A DNA stretch of 64,000 bases. It comes from an uncultured Flavobacterium sp. GTDB taxonomy: Bacteria; Bacteroidota; Bacteroidia; Flavobacteriales; Flavobacteriaceae. Positions 19,076 to 26,982 of the stretch are shown here, piece after piece (position 1 is the stretch's first letter; the number at the start of each line of letters is the position of its first letter). A program made the translations under genes and the position numbers. The DNA lies in contig NZ_CALTYA010000001.1 of assembly GCF_943913405.1 (NCBI RefSeq), forward strand, positions 124,001 to 188,000. Reading direction: 5' to 3'. The notes under the pieces are model-generated. The model was given only the letters and a program-made list of their open reading frames with translations. It was not told where the DNA came from and did no database searches.

Positions 19076-19762
19076 TTGAAAAAAATTCTCAACATCGGAC
19101 ATCGCGGAGCAAAAGGCCATGAACCCGAAAACACGCTTCTTTCCTTTCAAAAAGCTTTAGACTTAAATGCTGACGGAATCGAATTAGACGTCCACGTTTG
19201 CAAAACCGGAGAATTGATTGTCATCCACGATTTCACCGTCGACAGAACCACAAATGGTTCAGGGGCAATTTCAGAATTATCGCTTTCGGAAATAAAATCT
19301 TTGAAAATAAATGGCGAAATTGAAATCCCAACGTTGGAAGAAGTTTTAGATTTGGCCGGCAAAAAATGTTTCATCAACATCGAATTAAAAGGAAGACATA
19401 CGGCAAAACCAGTTTCTCATTTAATCGAAAAATACATTCTTGAAAACGATTATTCTTACGAAGATTTTATCGTTTCCAGTTTCCAAAGAGAAGAATTAGA
19501 AATGCTATTTTCCATCAATCCAAAAATACATTTGGGCGTTTTATCACAGGCCAGCGTTACCCAAGCTTTGGAATGGGCAAATGCTTTTTCGGCCAAAGCC
19601 ATTCATCCTCATTTCAGCCTTTTGACCAAACATAATGTTCAAAAAGCACAAGAACAAGGTTTTAAAGTCTACACTTGGACAATCAATGAAACCGAAGATA
19701 TCGAACGAATTAAAACGTATAATGTAGACGGAATCATCACTGATTTCCCAGAAAAAATATGA
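19076..19762 (+). CDS. Glycerophosphodiester phosphodiesterase
   Basis: It hydrolyses glycerophosphodiesters to glycerol-3-phosphate and an alcohol. The N-terminal GHRGAKGHEPENTLLSF contains the catalytic HR and the Glu-Asn motif. GIELDVHVCKTGELIVIHDFTVDRTT carries the metal ligands and second His, and FINIELKGR and YTWTINETEDI ... GIITDFPEKI complete the GDPD barrel. No signal peptide is present, so it is cytoplasmic. The start is a TTG at 19076, the only start that keeps the full motif. Its stop overlaps the next gene by four bases (ATGA). Confidence 0.92.
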   Translation: MKKILNIGHRGAKGHEPENTLLSFQKALDLNADGIELDVHVCKTGELIVIHDFTVDRTTNGSGAISELSLSEIKSLKINGEIEIPTLEEVLDLAGKKCFINIELKGRHTAKPVSHLIEKYILENDYSYEDFIVSSFQREELEMLFSINPKIHLGVLSQASVTQALEWANAFSAKAIHPHFSLLTKHNVQKAQEQGFKVYTWTINETEDIERIKTYNVDGIITDFPEKI

Positions 19763-20979
19763 GCCAGAATTTTGACATAATCATCGTTGGCGGTGGAGCC
19801 GGAGGATTTTTTACAGCCATCAATATTGCAGAAAAAAATCCAAAATTGAAAATTGCAATCTTAGAACGCGGCAAAGAAGTTCTGACGAAAGTTAGAATTT
19901 CCGGAGGCGGAAGATGCAATGTCACGCACGCTTGTTTTGAACCCAACGAATTGGTCAAATTTTATCCTCGTGGCGAGAAAGAGCTCCGTGGACCGTTTCA
20001 TCAATTTTGTTCAGGAGATACGATTGAATGGTTTGAAAAACACGGCGTGGAATTGAAAATCGAAGACGACGGAAGAATGTTTCCAGTTTCAAATTCCTCC
20101 CAAACTATAATTGACTGCTTTACGACAGCTACAAAAAAACTTGGAATTCAAGTCTTGACCGGACAAAGCGTTCAATCCATTTATAAATCAGAAACTGAAG
20201 ATGGAAATTTCTGGAAAATAGAAACACAAAACGAGCAATACCTTTGTGAAAAATTGGTTTTAGCGACTGGAAGCAATCCTAAAATGTGGGAAATGATTCA
20301 GAATTTTGGGCATACGATTGTGAGTCCGGTTCCATCGTTATTTACCTTCAATATGAAAGATCCTAGAATAAAAGAATTGCCTGGCGTTTCAGCACAAGTT
20401 TCAGTAAAAGTGAAAGACACAAAACTGACTTCAACCGGACCATTATTGGTCACGCATTGGGGAATGAGCGGACCCGCGATTTTGAAATTATCGGCTTGGG
20501 GCGCAAGAATTTTATTCGAGAAAAACTATCATTTTAGCATTTTCATCAATTGGCTGAATGATGTCGATGCTGAAGATGCTGAAACAATCTTGAAAGAATT
20601 AAAACAAGAACATTCCAAAAAAACTGTTTCAAAAAAATCACCTTTTGAGTTTCCGAATCGTCTTTGGGAAAGTTTGGTTTTGGCTTCTGGAATTTCTGAA
20701 GAAACAAAATGGGCGGATTTATCTAAAAATCAACTGCAAAATTTATCGAATCAACTCACAAACGGACAATTTCAGGTAAATGGGAAAAGTACTTTTAAAG
20801 AAGAATTTGTAACTGCTGGAGGAATCGATTTAAAAGAAATCAACTTCAAAACAATGGAAAGCAAACTCCATCAAAATTTATATTTTGCAGGAGAAATTGT
20901 AAATATAGATGCGATTACGGGAGGCTTTAATTTTCAGAATGCTTGGACGAGTGGGTTTATTGTGGCGAATTCAATTTAG
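19759..20979 (+). CDS. NAD(P)/FAD-dependent oxidoreductase, HI0933/BaiN-like
   Basis: This is a flavoprotein of the HI0933 family. The Rossmann motif is at the N-terminus (IIIVGGGAGGFFTAINIAE). RISGGGRCNVTHAC (~48-61) and the C-terminal FAGEIVNIDAITGGFNFQNAWTSG are family hallmarks. Its length of 406 residues is standard. It is translationally coupled to the GDPD gene by a 4 bp overlap. The physiological substrate of this family is generally unknown. Confidence 0.9.
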   Translation: MSQNFDIIIVGGGAGGFFTAINIAEKNPKLKIAILERGKEVLTKVRISGGGRCNVTHACFEPNELVKFYPRGEKELRGPFHQFCSGDTIEWFEKHGVELKIEDDGRMFPVSNSSQTIIDCFTTATKKLGIQVLTGQSVQSIYKSETEDGNFWKIETQNEQYLCEKLVLATGSNPKMWEMIQNFGHTIVSPVPSLFTFNMKDPRIKELPGVSAQVSVKVKDTKLTSTGPLLVTHWGMSGPAILKLSAWGARILFEKNYHFSIFINWLNDVDAEDAETILKELKQEHSKKTVSKKSPFEFPNRLWESLVLASGISEETKWADLSKNQLQNLSNQLTNGQFQVNGKSTFKEEFVTAGGIDLKEINFKTMESKLHQNLYFAGEIVNIDAITGGFNFQNAWTSGFIVANSI

Positions 20980-21062
20980 TTTAAACACTGATTTCACACA
21001 TTAGCACATATTTTTCAACTTTTAATTCTGTGGCAAAAAATATCATCAATTTAATTCATAAA

Positions 21063-21542
21063 TCATTTATTCAGCCACCAAATACTAGCATTCAAAACCG
21101 TTGCAAAACTCACCCAAAGCAAATACGGAACAAATAAATAGCCCGAAAATTTATTGATTTTTCCAAATTTGACATAGGTTTCATAAATCATCAGCCAAAG
21201 CAAAACGATTTCGATTAAAGCCAATAATGGATTTTTTAATCCGAAAAATAAATACGACCAAAGAGCATTTAATCCTAATTGGATTGCGAAAAACAACATT
21301 GCTTTTTTAACTTCTTCTCTTCTTGGAGAATCAATTTCGTGCCAAACCAAACCGCCGGCAATTCCCATCATCACATATAAAGTCGTCCAAACTGGTGCAA
21401 AAAGCCAATTTGGCGGATTAAAACTTGGCTTTTCAATTGTTGTGTACCAAGTTTCAACACTTGGGCGCGTCACCAAACTTGAAAAATAAGCAACTGCAAG
21501 GCAAGTCACCACTAAAACCAATATTCTTGTATATTTATTCAT
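21063..21542 (-). CDS. TspO/MBR family membrane protein
   Basis: This is a five-helix membrane protein related to the tryptophan-rich sensory protein/translocator. WYTTIEKPSFNPPNWLFAPVW is the conserved tryptophan/proline motif (~32-52), followed by helices ending in a WVSFATVLNASIWWLN segment. Its 159-residue length is typical. It may bind tetrapyrroles or sterol-like ligands. It sits convergent to the BaiN-like gene and divergent from mvaD. Confidence 0.93.
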   Translation of the reverse strand: MNKYTRILVLVVTCLAVAYFSSLVTRPSVETWYTTIEKPSFNPPNWLFAPVWTTLYVMMGIAGGLVWHEIDSPRREEVKKAMLFFAIQLGLNALWSYLFFGLKNPLLALIEIVLLWLMIYETYVKFGKINKFSGYLFVPYLLWVSFATVLNASIWWLNK

Positions 21543-21582
21543 CTTCTTTTTATCTAAATTTCACTCTAAGCTAGAAAAATCT

Positions 21583-21640
21583 AACACAGATTTCACAAAT
21601 TTACACAAATTAATCTGTGTTAATTTGTGAAATCTCTGTT
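21583..21640. repeat. 19 bp inverted repeat of the ACACAGATTTC family
   Basis: AACACAGATTTCACAAATT (21583-21601) is repeated in inverted form at 21622-21640 with one mismatch. The wording is close to that of the inverted repeat at 14499-14563 and of spacers near 20,986 and 26,947. It lies in the divergent tspO-mvaD region, upstream of the mvaD promoter. Confidence 0.65.
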
Positions 21641-21667
21641 ATACTTAATTTTTCAACCCAAAAAAAG

Positions 21668-21675
21668 TATCTTTG
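21668..21675 (+). promoter_or_regulatory. -7 element of the mvaD promoter
   Basis: TATCTTTG matches TAnnTTTG and lies 15 bases before the ATG at 21690. The transcript would therefore start too late to include the upstream ATG at 21627, which decides the start codon. Confidence 0.7.
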
Positions 21676-21689
21676 CAAAAATTAATTAT

Positions 21690-22772
21690 ATGGTTTCCGA
21701 AAAGGATTTTATTCCGGCAAAATATACAAATTCTATTGAAAAAGGCGTTTTTAAATGGAGCGCTCCGAGTAATATTGCACTAGTAAAATATTGGGGGAAA
21801 AAGGAAAATCAGATTCCTGCAAATCCGTCGATTAGTTTTACATTAAACGATTGCAAGACAATTACTTCATTGAGTTTTTCCAAAAAAGAAAATACAGAAA
21901 ATTTCTCTTTTGATTTGTTATTTGAAGGAAAACCAAAAGAAGATTTTAAGCCGAAAATCCAGAAATTCTTTGAACGAATTGAGAAATATTTGCCATTTTT
22001 AAAAGAATATCATTTTACAATTGATACTGAAAACACATTTCCGCACAGTTCAGGAATCGCTTCTTCAGCTTCTGGAATGTCGGCTTTGGCAACGAATTTA
22101 ATGAGTTTGGAAAAAGAACTACATACTGAAATGACAGAGGAATATTTCTTCCAAAAAGCTTCATTTTTAGCGCGATTAGGTTCTGGAAGCGCTTGCAGAA
22201 GCGTAAAAGGAAGCGTTGTGGTTTGGGGAAATCATTCTGAAATTGATAAAAGTTCTGATTTATTCGGAGTTGAATTTCCGAATCACATTCACGAAAATTT
22301 CAAGAATTATCAAGATACAATCTTATTGGTTGACAAAGGAGAAAAACAGGTTTCAAGCACAGTTGGGCACGATTTGATGCACAATCATCCTTACGCGGAA
22401 AGACGTTTCGAGCAAGCTCATGAAAATCTTTCGAAAATAAAAGCTATTTTAGAATCAGGAAATTTAGATGAATTCATAAAAATTGTGGAAAGCGAAGCCC
22501 TGACTTTGCACGCGATGATGATGACTTCGATGCCGTATTTTATTTTGATGAAACCAAATACTTTGGAAATCATAAATAGGATTTGGAAATTCAGAAACGA
22601 GACGAAAATTCCGGTTTGTTTTACGTTAGATGCCGGAGCAAATGTTCACGTTTTATATCCCGAAAACGTTCGCGAAAAAGTTTTAGAATTTATTAAGGAT
22701 GAATTAGTTGGCTATTGCCAAAACTCGCAATATATTTGCGACGAAATTGGATTTGGTGCAACTAAACTATAA
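21690..22772 (+). CDS. mvaD: Diphosphomevalonate decarboxylase
   Basis: It catalyses the last step of the mevalonate pathway, ATP-dependent decarboxylation to isopentenyl diphosphate. SAPSNIALVKYWGKKENQIP is the family start. The GHMP ATP-binding loop is PHSSGIASSASGMSALA and the substrate region is RLGSGSACRSVKGSVVVWG. I use the ATG at 21690 (MVSEKDF) because the -7 element at 21668 lies between it and the upstream in-frame ATG at 21627. That gives 360 residues. It lies two genes before mevalonate kinase. Confidence 0.94.
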   Translation: MVSEKDFIPAKYTNSIEKGVFKWSAPSNIALVKYWGKKENQIPANPSISFTLNDCKTITSLSFSKKENTENFSFDLLFEGKPKEDFKPKIQKFFERIEKYLPFLKEYHFTIDTENTFPHSSGIASSASGMSALATNLMSLEKELHTEMTEEYFFQKASFLARLGSGSACRSVKGSVVVWGNHSEIDKSSDLFGVEFPNHIHENFKNYQDTILLVDKGEKQVSSTVGHDLMHNHPYAERRFEQAHENLSKIKAILESGNLDEFIKIVESEALTLHAMMMTSMPYFILMKPNTLEIINRIWKFRNETKIPVCFTLDAGANVHVLYPENVREKVLEFIKDELVGYCQNSQYICDEIGFGATKL

Positions 22773-22801
22773 TTTTTGTATCTTTAGTTAAAATTTGGAT
22801 T

Positions 22802-23035
22802 ATGGATATTCAATTAGAAAAATTAGAGCTGATAAAAATCATTGCCGAAACTGAAGATGTTTCACTAATTAAGTCTTTGAAAAAACTTTTGAAAAAAGAA
22901 AAAAAAGATTGGTGGGATGAATTGAGTGACGAGCAAAAAGCGGATATTGAAGAAGGAATTGCTGATGCTGATGCAGGAAGAGTTGTAAGTTATGAATCTG
23001 TAATGAGCAAATATAAGTATGCAACTAAAGGTTGA
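22802..23035 (+). CDS. Antitoxin-like small acidic protein of a ParE/RelE-type module
   Basis: This is a 77-residue hydrophilic protein with a helical N-terminus (LELIKIIAETEDVSLIKSLKKLL) and an acidic middle (WWDELSDEQKADIEEGIADADAG). The GIADADAGRVVSYESVM-type tail is common among small antitoxins paired with ParE/RelE toxins. It overlaps the following toxin frame by 17 bases, as expected for such a pair. It is inserted between two mevalonate-pathway genes. DNA binding is not evident. Confidence 0.75.
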   Translation: MDIQLEKLELIKIIAETEDVSLIKSLKKLLKKEKKDWWDELSDEQKADIEEGIADADAGRVVSYESVMSKYKYATKG

Positions 23036-23319
23036 GTTTTCAGTCAAAGCTGCCAAATCATTTGACAAAATTATTACTTATATCGAAGCAAAATGGAATC
23101 ATGCAGTTGTTGAAAAATTTTTGCTAAAATTTGACAAATCTGTTACTGCAATTGTTTCAAATCCGGAAAGCTTTCCAAATTCTGACTTTATCAATGTTAG
23201 AAAATGTGTAATAACAAAACAGACAACCTTATTATAAATTTAATTCTGAAAAAATTACAATAATTTCAATTTTCGACACCAGACAAAACCCAAAAAAAAT
23301 TAAGAAAGACATCAAATAA
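23019..23319 (+). pseudogene. ParE/RelE-type toxin disrupted by a frameshift
   Basis: The frame from 23019 encodes VEFSVKAAKSFDKIITYIE, a typical ParE/RelE start, through VRKCVITKQTTLL, where it stops at 23237. The other frame then carries the expected C-terminus (YKFNSEKITIISIFDTRQNP) to a stop at 23317-23319. The expected join TTLYYKF would be restored by two bases (TA) in the TTATTATAAA run near 23230. The toxin is thus broken, or needs frameshifting, while its antitoxin is intact. Confidence 0.78.
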
Positions 23320-23320
23320 T

Positions 23321-24259
23321 ATGAAAGGACCATTATTTTACTCAAAAATATTACTCTTCGGTGAACACGCAATTAACAGAGGTTCTCGAGGTTTGGCCAT
23401 TCCTTATAATTTTTTCAATGGCGGATTGAAAGTGGACAATAATCTTTCTGATGAAGCCAAAAAATCGAATTCAAGCTTGAAGCGTTTTGTGGACTATTTG
23501 GAAACAATGCAACAAGAAAATCCAGAATTAGTAACATTTGATATTGATACTTTAAAACTAAATGTGGAAGCAGGAATGTATTTTGATTCCAGCATTCCAC
23601 AAGGGTATGGAATTGGAAGCAGTGGCGCTTTAGTTGCAGCAATCTATGACCAATATGCCGAAAACAAAATCACGGTTTTGGAAAATTTGACACGTGAAAA
23701 ATTACTAAAATTAAAGCAGATTTTCTCAAAAATGGAATCTTTTTTCCACGGAACAAGTTCAGGATTAGATCCTTTAAACAGCTATTTAAGCATTCCGATT
23801 TTGATTAATTCGCATGATAATATCGAAGCTACCGGAATTCCGACTCAAAGTCTTCAAGGAAAAGGCGCTGTCTTTTTGCTTGATTCCGGGATGGTGAAAG
23901 AAACCGCTCCGATGGTGAGTATTTTCATGGAAAGCTTGAAAGACAAAGGTTTTAGAGCGATGGTTAAAAACCAATTCGTTAAATATACTGACGCAAGTAT
24001 CGATAATTTCCTTCACGGAGATATCAAAGCTTTATTAGCAAATACTAAAAAACTTTCAAAAGTGGTTTTGAATAATTTCAAGCCAATGATTCCAGAGCAA
24101 TTCCACGGAATTTGGCAGAAGGGTTTAGATTCAAATGATTATTATTTGAAACTTTGCGGTTCTGGCGGTGGCGGTTATATTCTTGGATTTACGCAAGATT
24201 ATGAAAAAGCCAAAGAAGCGTTGAAAGATTATAAATTGGAAGTTGTTTATCAATTCTAG
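23321..24259 (+). CDS. Mevalonate kinase (GHMP kinase)
   Basis: It phosphorylates mevalonate, early in the pathway that mvaD completes. KILLFGEHAINRGSRGLAIPY is the N-terminal GHMP motif, PQGYGIGSSGALVAAIYDQY is the ATP loop (~89-108), and LCGSGGGGYILGF is the C-terminal motif. At 312 residues it is full length for the flavobacterial enzyme. It begins one base after the end of the broken toxin frame. Phosphomevalonate kinase activity cannot be excluded from sequence alone. Confidence 0.88.
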   Translation: MKGPLFYSKILLFGEHAINRGSRGLAIPYNFFNGGLKVDNNLSDEAKKSNSSLKRFVDYLETMQQENPELVTFDIDTLKLNVEAGMYFDSSIPQGYGIGSSGALVAAIYDQYAENKITVLENLTREKLLKLKQIFSKMESFFHGTSSGLDPLNSYLSIPILINSHDNIEATGIPTQSLQGKGAVFLLDSGMVKETAPMVSIFMESLKDKGFRAMVKNQFVKYTDASIDNFLHGDIKALLANTKKLSKVVLNNFKPMIPEQFHGIWQKGLDSNDYYLKLCGSGGGGYILGFTQDYEKAKEALKDYKLEVVYQF

Positions 24260-24357
24260 TCAATAGCAATCAGGCAAAAGCCAAAAGTTTTTCGAGATAA
24301 ATTTAAGTTTTGGTCAAAACCTTAGACCATAAACCCAAAACCCTTTACCCAAAAAAG

Positions 24358-25317
24358 ATGTTAAGCAGAAAGAACAAACTTCTTGTAATGAAAATTATCA
24401 GTTTGTTTTCTGTCGTTCGCGGGTACAATATTCCTGTGATTTTGTTGGCGCAATATCTTTCGGCAATATTTATTTTGTCGCCTGAAGATGTGCGTGCTTT
24501 GGATGTGATTTTGGATATCAATTTATTTATTTTGGTATTGGTTTCTAGCTTTTGCATCGCTTCGGGATATATCATCAATAATTTTTATGACGCTCAAAAA
24601 GATTTAATCAATCGACCGAATAAGTCGATGTTGGATCGTTTGGTAAGCCAAAAAACGAAACTTTATGTTTATTTTGGACTGAATTTCTTGTCTGTATTTT
24701 TGGCTTATTTTGTTTCTTGGCGCGTCAGTTTATTTTACTCGGTTTATATTTTCTTGATTTGGTTTTACTCGCATAAATTGAAGAAATATCCGATTATTGG
24801 AAATTTGACAGCTTCGGTTTTGGCAGTTTTTCCTTTCTTCGGGATTTTGCTTTACTACTTTAAAGGCCAATATTTAGAATATGACTGGCAAAAAATCGGG
24901 ATTATTTTCGGCCATGCGAGTTTCTTGTTTCTGCTAATTTTGATTCGGGAAATGGTCAAAGATTTAGAGAATATGAAAGGTGATTTTGTGACTGATTATA
25001 AGACAGTTCCTGTGGTTTATGGCGAACGAATTTCAAAAATTGCAATTACGGTTTTGACGACTTTGACTGTGATTCCGATATATCTTTTGGTTGATATTTA
25101 TGAAGTCGGCTATATGGTCATTTACTTTTATGTCTGTATGATTTTGATGATTTTTCTTCTTATAAAATTATGGAAATCAAATTCAAGGGAAGAATTTTTA
25201 AAGCTTCATAACCTCTTGAAATTCATAATTGTGGCTGGCGTTTTCTGCATCGTTTTGATTGACCCGACGGTTTTATGGCATGGAAAAAAAGTTTTGTTGG
25301 CTTTAAACGGGCACTAG
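24358..25317 (+). CDS. UbiA family prenyltransferase (geranylgeranylglycerol-phosphate synthase-like)
   Basis: This is a polytopic membrane prenyltransferase. The first Asp-rich motif is NNFYDAQKDLINRPN (near residue 75) and the second is REMVKDLENMKGD (near 200). About eight to nine hydrophobic segments are present. I place the start at 24358 (MLSRKNKLLVMKIISLFSVVRGYN); the in-frame ATG at 24310 adds a low-complexity leader unlike the family. It follows mevalonate kinase, so it probably uses isoprenoids made by that pathway, but quinone or other acceptors are possible. Its stop codon TAG is also the first triplet of the repeat at 25315. Confidence 0.87.
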   Translation: MLSRKNKLLVMKIISLFSVVRGYNIPVILLAQYLSAIFILSPEDVRALDVILDINLFILVLVSSFCIASGYIINNFYDAQKDLINRPNKSMLDRLVSQKTKLYVYFGLNFLSVFLAYFVSWRVSLFYSVYIFLIWFYSHKLKKYPIIGNLTASVLAVFPFFGILLYYFKGQYLEYDWQKIGIIFGHASFLFLLILIREMVKDLENMKGDFVTDYKTVPVVYGERISKIAITVLTTLTVIPIYLLVDIYEVGYMVIYFYVCMILMIFLLIKLWKSNSREEFLKLHNLLKFIIVAGVFCIVLIDPTVLWHGKKVLLALNGH

Positions 25318-25458
25318 CCCTGATTGTAGCGGAAAGCCCGGAATGAAAAAACTTTATGTTTCTTTTTTAAAAACAGCGACCAACGGAAGCTCGTTTTTGA
25401 AAATTAGAAACATTAGTTTTTTAATGAGGACTTGGAGTGAAAAGCAGGAAATAGCTTC
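25315..25458 (+). repeat. Dispersed intergenic repeat element, copy B
   Basis: It starts TAGCCCTGATTGTAGCGG and ends GTGAAAAGCAGGAAATAGCTTC, ends shared with the inverted copy at 18921-18998. The middle can fold: 25346-25362 (AAAAAACTTTATGTTTC) pairs with 25406-25422. The first three bases are the stop codon of the UbiA gene. No gene is present in this spacer. Confidence 0.6.
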
Positions 25459-25507
25459 AAAAAAATCGAATCGTCCAATAGACTAGGGATTTACCGTCGA
25501 AAAATGC

Positions 25508-25515
25508 TATCTTTG
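25508..25515 (+). promoter_or_regulatory. -7 element of the pseudouridine synthase promoter
   Basis: TATCTTTG matches TAnnTTTG and lies 16 bases before the ATG at 25531. It overlaps an in-frame ATG at 25504, ruling that ATG out as the start. Confidence 0.7.
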
Positions 25516-25530
25516 CACAAATTTAGAACA

Positions 25531-26442
25531 ATGAACAAGAATGACGGAGGCAAAAAGGGAAGCGCCTCAAACAGATCTGGTGGAAAAAGCAGTTTTAGCA
25601 AGTCTAAACCAGCATTGCCAAAGAGAGCTCAAGGGCCGAAAAAAGCGAAGCCAACTGTAGCAAAAGCGGCGGATGCGAATCCGGAAAAGCCTGCAAAGAA
25701 AGCGAACCAAGCTCCGAAAAGACAGAAAGCTGCAGACGAAATGCGTCTGAACAAATACATTGCGAATTCGGGAGTTTGTTCTCGTCGCGAGGCTGATATT
25801 TACATCCAATCTGGGAATGTGAAAGTGAATGGAATTCCGGTTACTGAAATGGGATACCTAGTTAAAGCTACGGATGTGGTGAATTTTGACGGAAGTGTTT
25901 TGACTCCTGAGAAAAAAGAATACCTGCTTTTAAACAAACCAAAAAACTTTACAACTGCGTTAGACGAAGGTTTTGAACACAGAAATGTTTCAGAATTAGT
26001 TCGTGGCGCGACAAAAACATTGCTTTCTCCTGTGGGAAGAATGGACAAAAACACGACTGGTTTGTTGTTGTTCACGAATGATACAGATATGTTGCGTAAA
26101 TTCACGATTCCGAATCAGAAATCTTCTAAAATCTACCAAGTTTCTTTAGATAAAAACTTGAAATTTGAGGATTTGGAAAAAATCCAAAAAGGAATGACGA
26201 TTGAAGGTCACCGAGTTAGCGTGGAAGAAATTAGCTATATCGACGACCAACCAAAAAGTGAAATCGGATTGAAATTGCGTACTTCAAATGTGAAAGTGGT
26301 TCGCCATATTTTCGAACATTTGAGCTATGATGTTTTAAGAATTGATCGTGTGGCTTTTGCTGGTTTGACGAAAAAAAATCTTCCGAGAGGAAATTATAGA
26401 TTTTTGACAGAACAGGAAATTATCAATTTGAAAAACGTTTAG
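25531..26442 (+). CDS. RluB/RsuA-type rRNA pseudouridine synthase
   Basis: It isomerises uridine in rRNA. A basic, low-complexity N-terminal extension (~70 residues rich in Lys, Ala, Pro) precedes an S4 RNA-binding domain (MRLNKYIANSGVCSRREAD). The catalytic domain follows, with the Asp in GRMDKNTTGLLLFTND near residue 175. NLPRGNYRFLTEQEI closes it. Start at 25531 is set by the promoter element at 25508. The extension is usual in Bacteroidota homologues. Target position (23S versus 16S) is not decided by sequence. Confidence 0.92.
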   Translation: MNKNDGGKKGSASNRSGGKSSFSKSKPALPKRAQGPKKAKPTVAKAADANPEKPAKKANQAPKRQKAADEMRLNKYIANSGVCSRREADIYIQSGNVKVNGIPVTEMGYLVKATDVVNFDGSVLTPEKKEYLLLNKPKNFTTALDEGFEHRNVSELVRGATKTLLSPVGRMDKNTTGLLLFTNDTDMLRKFTIPNQKSSKIYQVSLDKNLKFEDLEKIQKGMTIEGHRVSVEEISYIDDQPKSEIGLKLRTSNVKVVRHIFEHLSYDVLRIDRVAFAGLTKKNLPRGNYRFLTEQEIINLKNV

Positions 26443-26488
26443 TTTTTGCCACAAATTGCACGAATTTACACGAATAGAAAATAAAAAT

Positions 26489-26530
26489 AACCGCAGATTC
26501 GCAGATTTTTTCTGTAACCTGCGGTTTTTA
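26489..26530 (+). terminator. Hairpin terminator after pseudouridine synthase gene
   Basis: AACCGCAG (26489-26496) pairs with CTGCGGTT (26519-26526), with an inner GCAGA/TCTGT stem and a following T run. It is embedded in an intergenic ACACGAAT-type repeat stretch starting near 26452. Confidence 0.65.
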
Positions 26531-26543
26531 CTTTACAAAATAT

Positions 26544-26906
26544 ATGAATCCAGAAACTTTACAATCTATTGCTTTTCGTTGGTTTGATGCTTTTAACAAT
26601 CATAATTTGGAGCAACTTTTGTCGCTTTATGATGACGAAGCGAAACATTTTAGTCCGAAATTAAAAATCAGAAAACCAGAGACGAATGGTTTTGTGGAAG
26701 GAAAATCGGCGTTGCGTGAATGGTGGAAAGAGGCGTTTGAAAGATTGCCTTCGTTGCATTACAAAGTAACTTCTTTGACTGCAAATGGAGACAGAATTTT
26801 TATGGAATATGTGAGAAATGTGGATGGCGAGGACGATATGCTTGTTGCCGAAGTTCTTGAAGTGAAAGACGGAAAGATAATTGCTTCGCGTGTTTATCAC
26901 GGATAA
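26544..26906 (+). CDS. SnoaL-like / NTF2-fold protein
   Basis: This is a 120-residue single-domain protein of the NTF2 fold. It begins with a helix (AFRWFDAFNNHNLEQLLSLYDDEAKHFSPK), typical of SnoaL-like proteins, and includes FVEGKSALREWWKEAFERLP and the C-terminal sheet VAEVLEVKDGKIIASRVYHG. No signal peptide is present. The substrate is unknown. It stands alone and ends at a strong bidirectional terminator. Confidence 0.82.
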   Translation: MNPETLQSIAFRWFDAFNNHNLEQLLSLYDDEAKHFSPKLKIRKPETNGFVEGKSALREWWKEAFERLPSLHYKVTSLTANGDRIFMEYVRNVDGEDDMLVAEVLEVKDGKIIASRVYHG

Positions 26907-26907
26907 T

Positions 26908-26940
26908 AAAAAAGCCCTTGAAAATTCCAAGGGCTTTTTT
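26908..26940. terminator. Bidirectional terminator
   Basis: AAAAAAGCCCTTG and CAAGGGCTTTTTT form a long perfect stem around AAAATTC, with A and T runs on both sides. It separates the convergent SnoaL-like and M3 peptidase genes and can serve both. Confidence 0.92.
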
Positions 26941-26982
26941 ATTGCAGAATTGAACACAGATTGCTCAGATTTTCATGGATTT

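Noticed and set aside
21627..21689. N-terminal extension of mvaD (MKSLLYLIF...)
   Set aside because: It would be encoded upstream of the promoter element at 21668 and does not resemble the family N-terminus.
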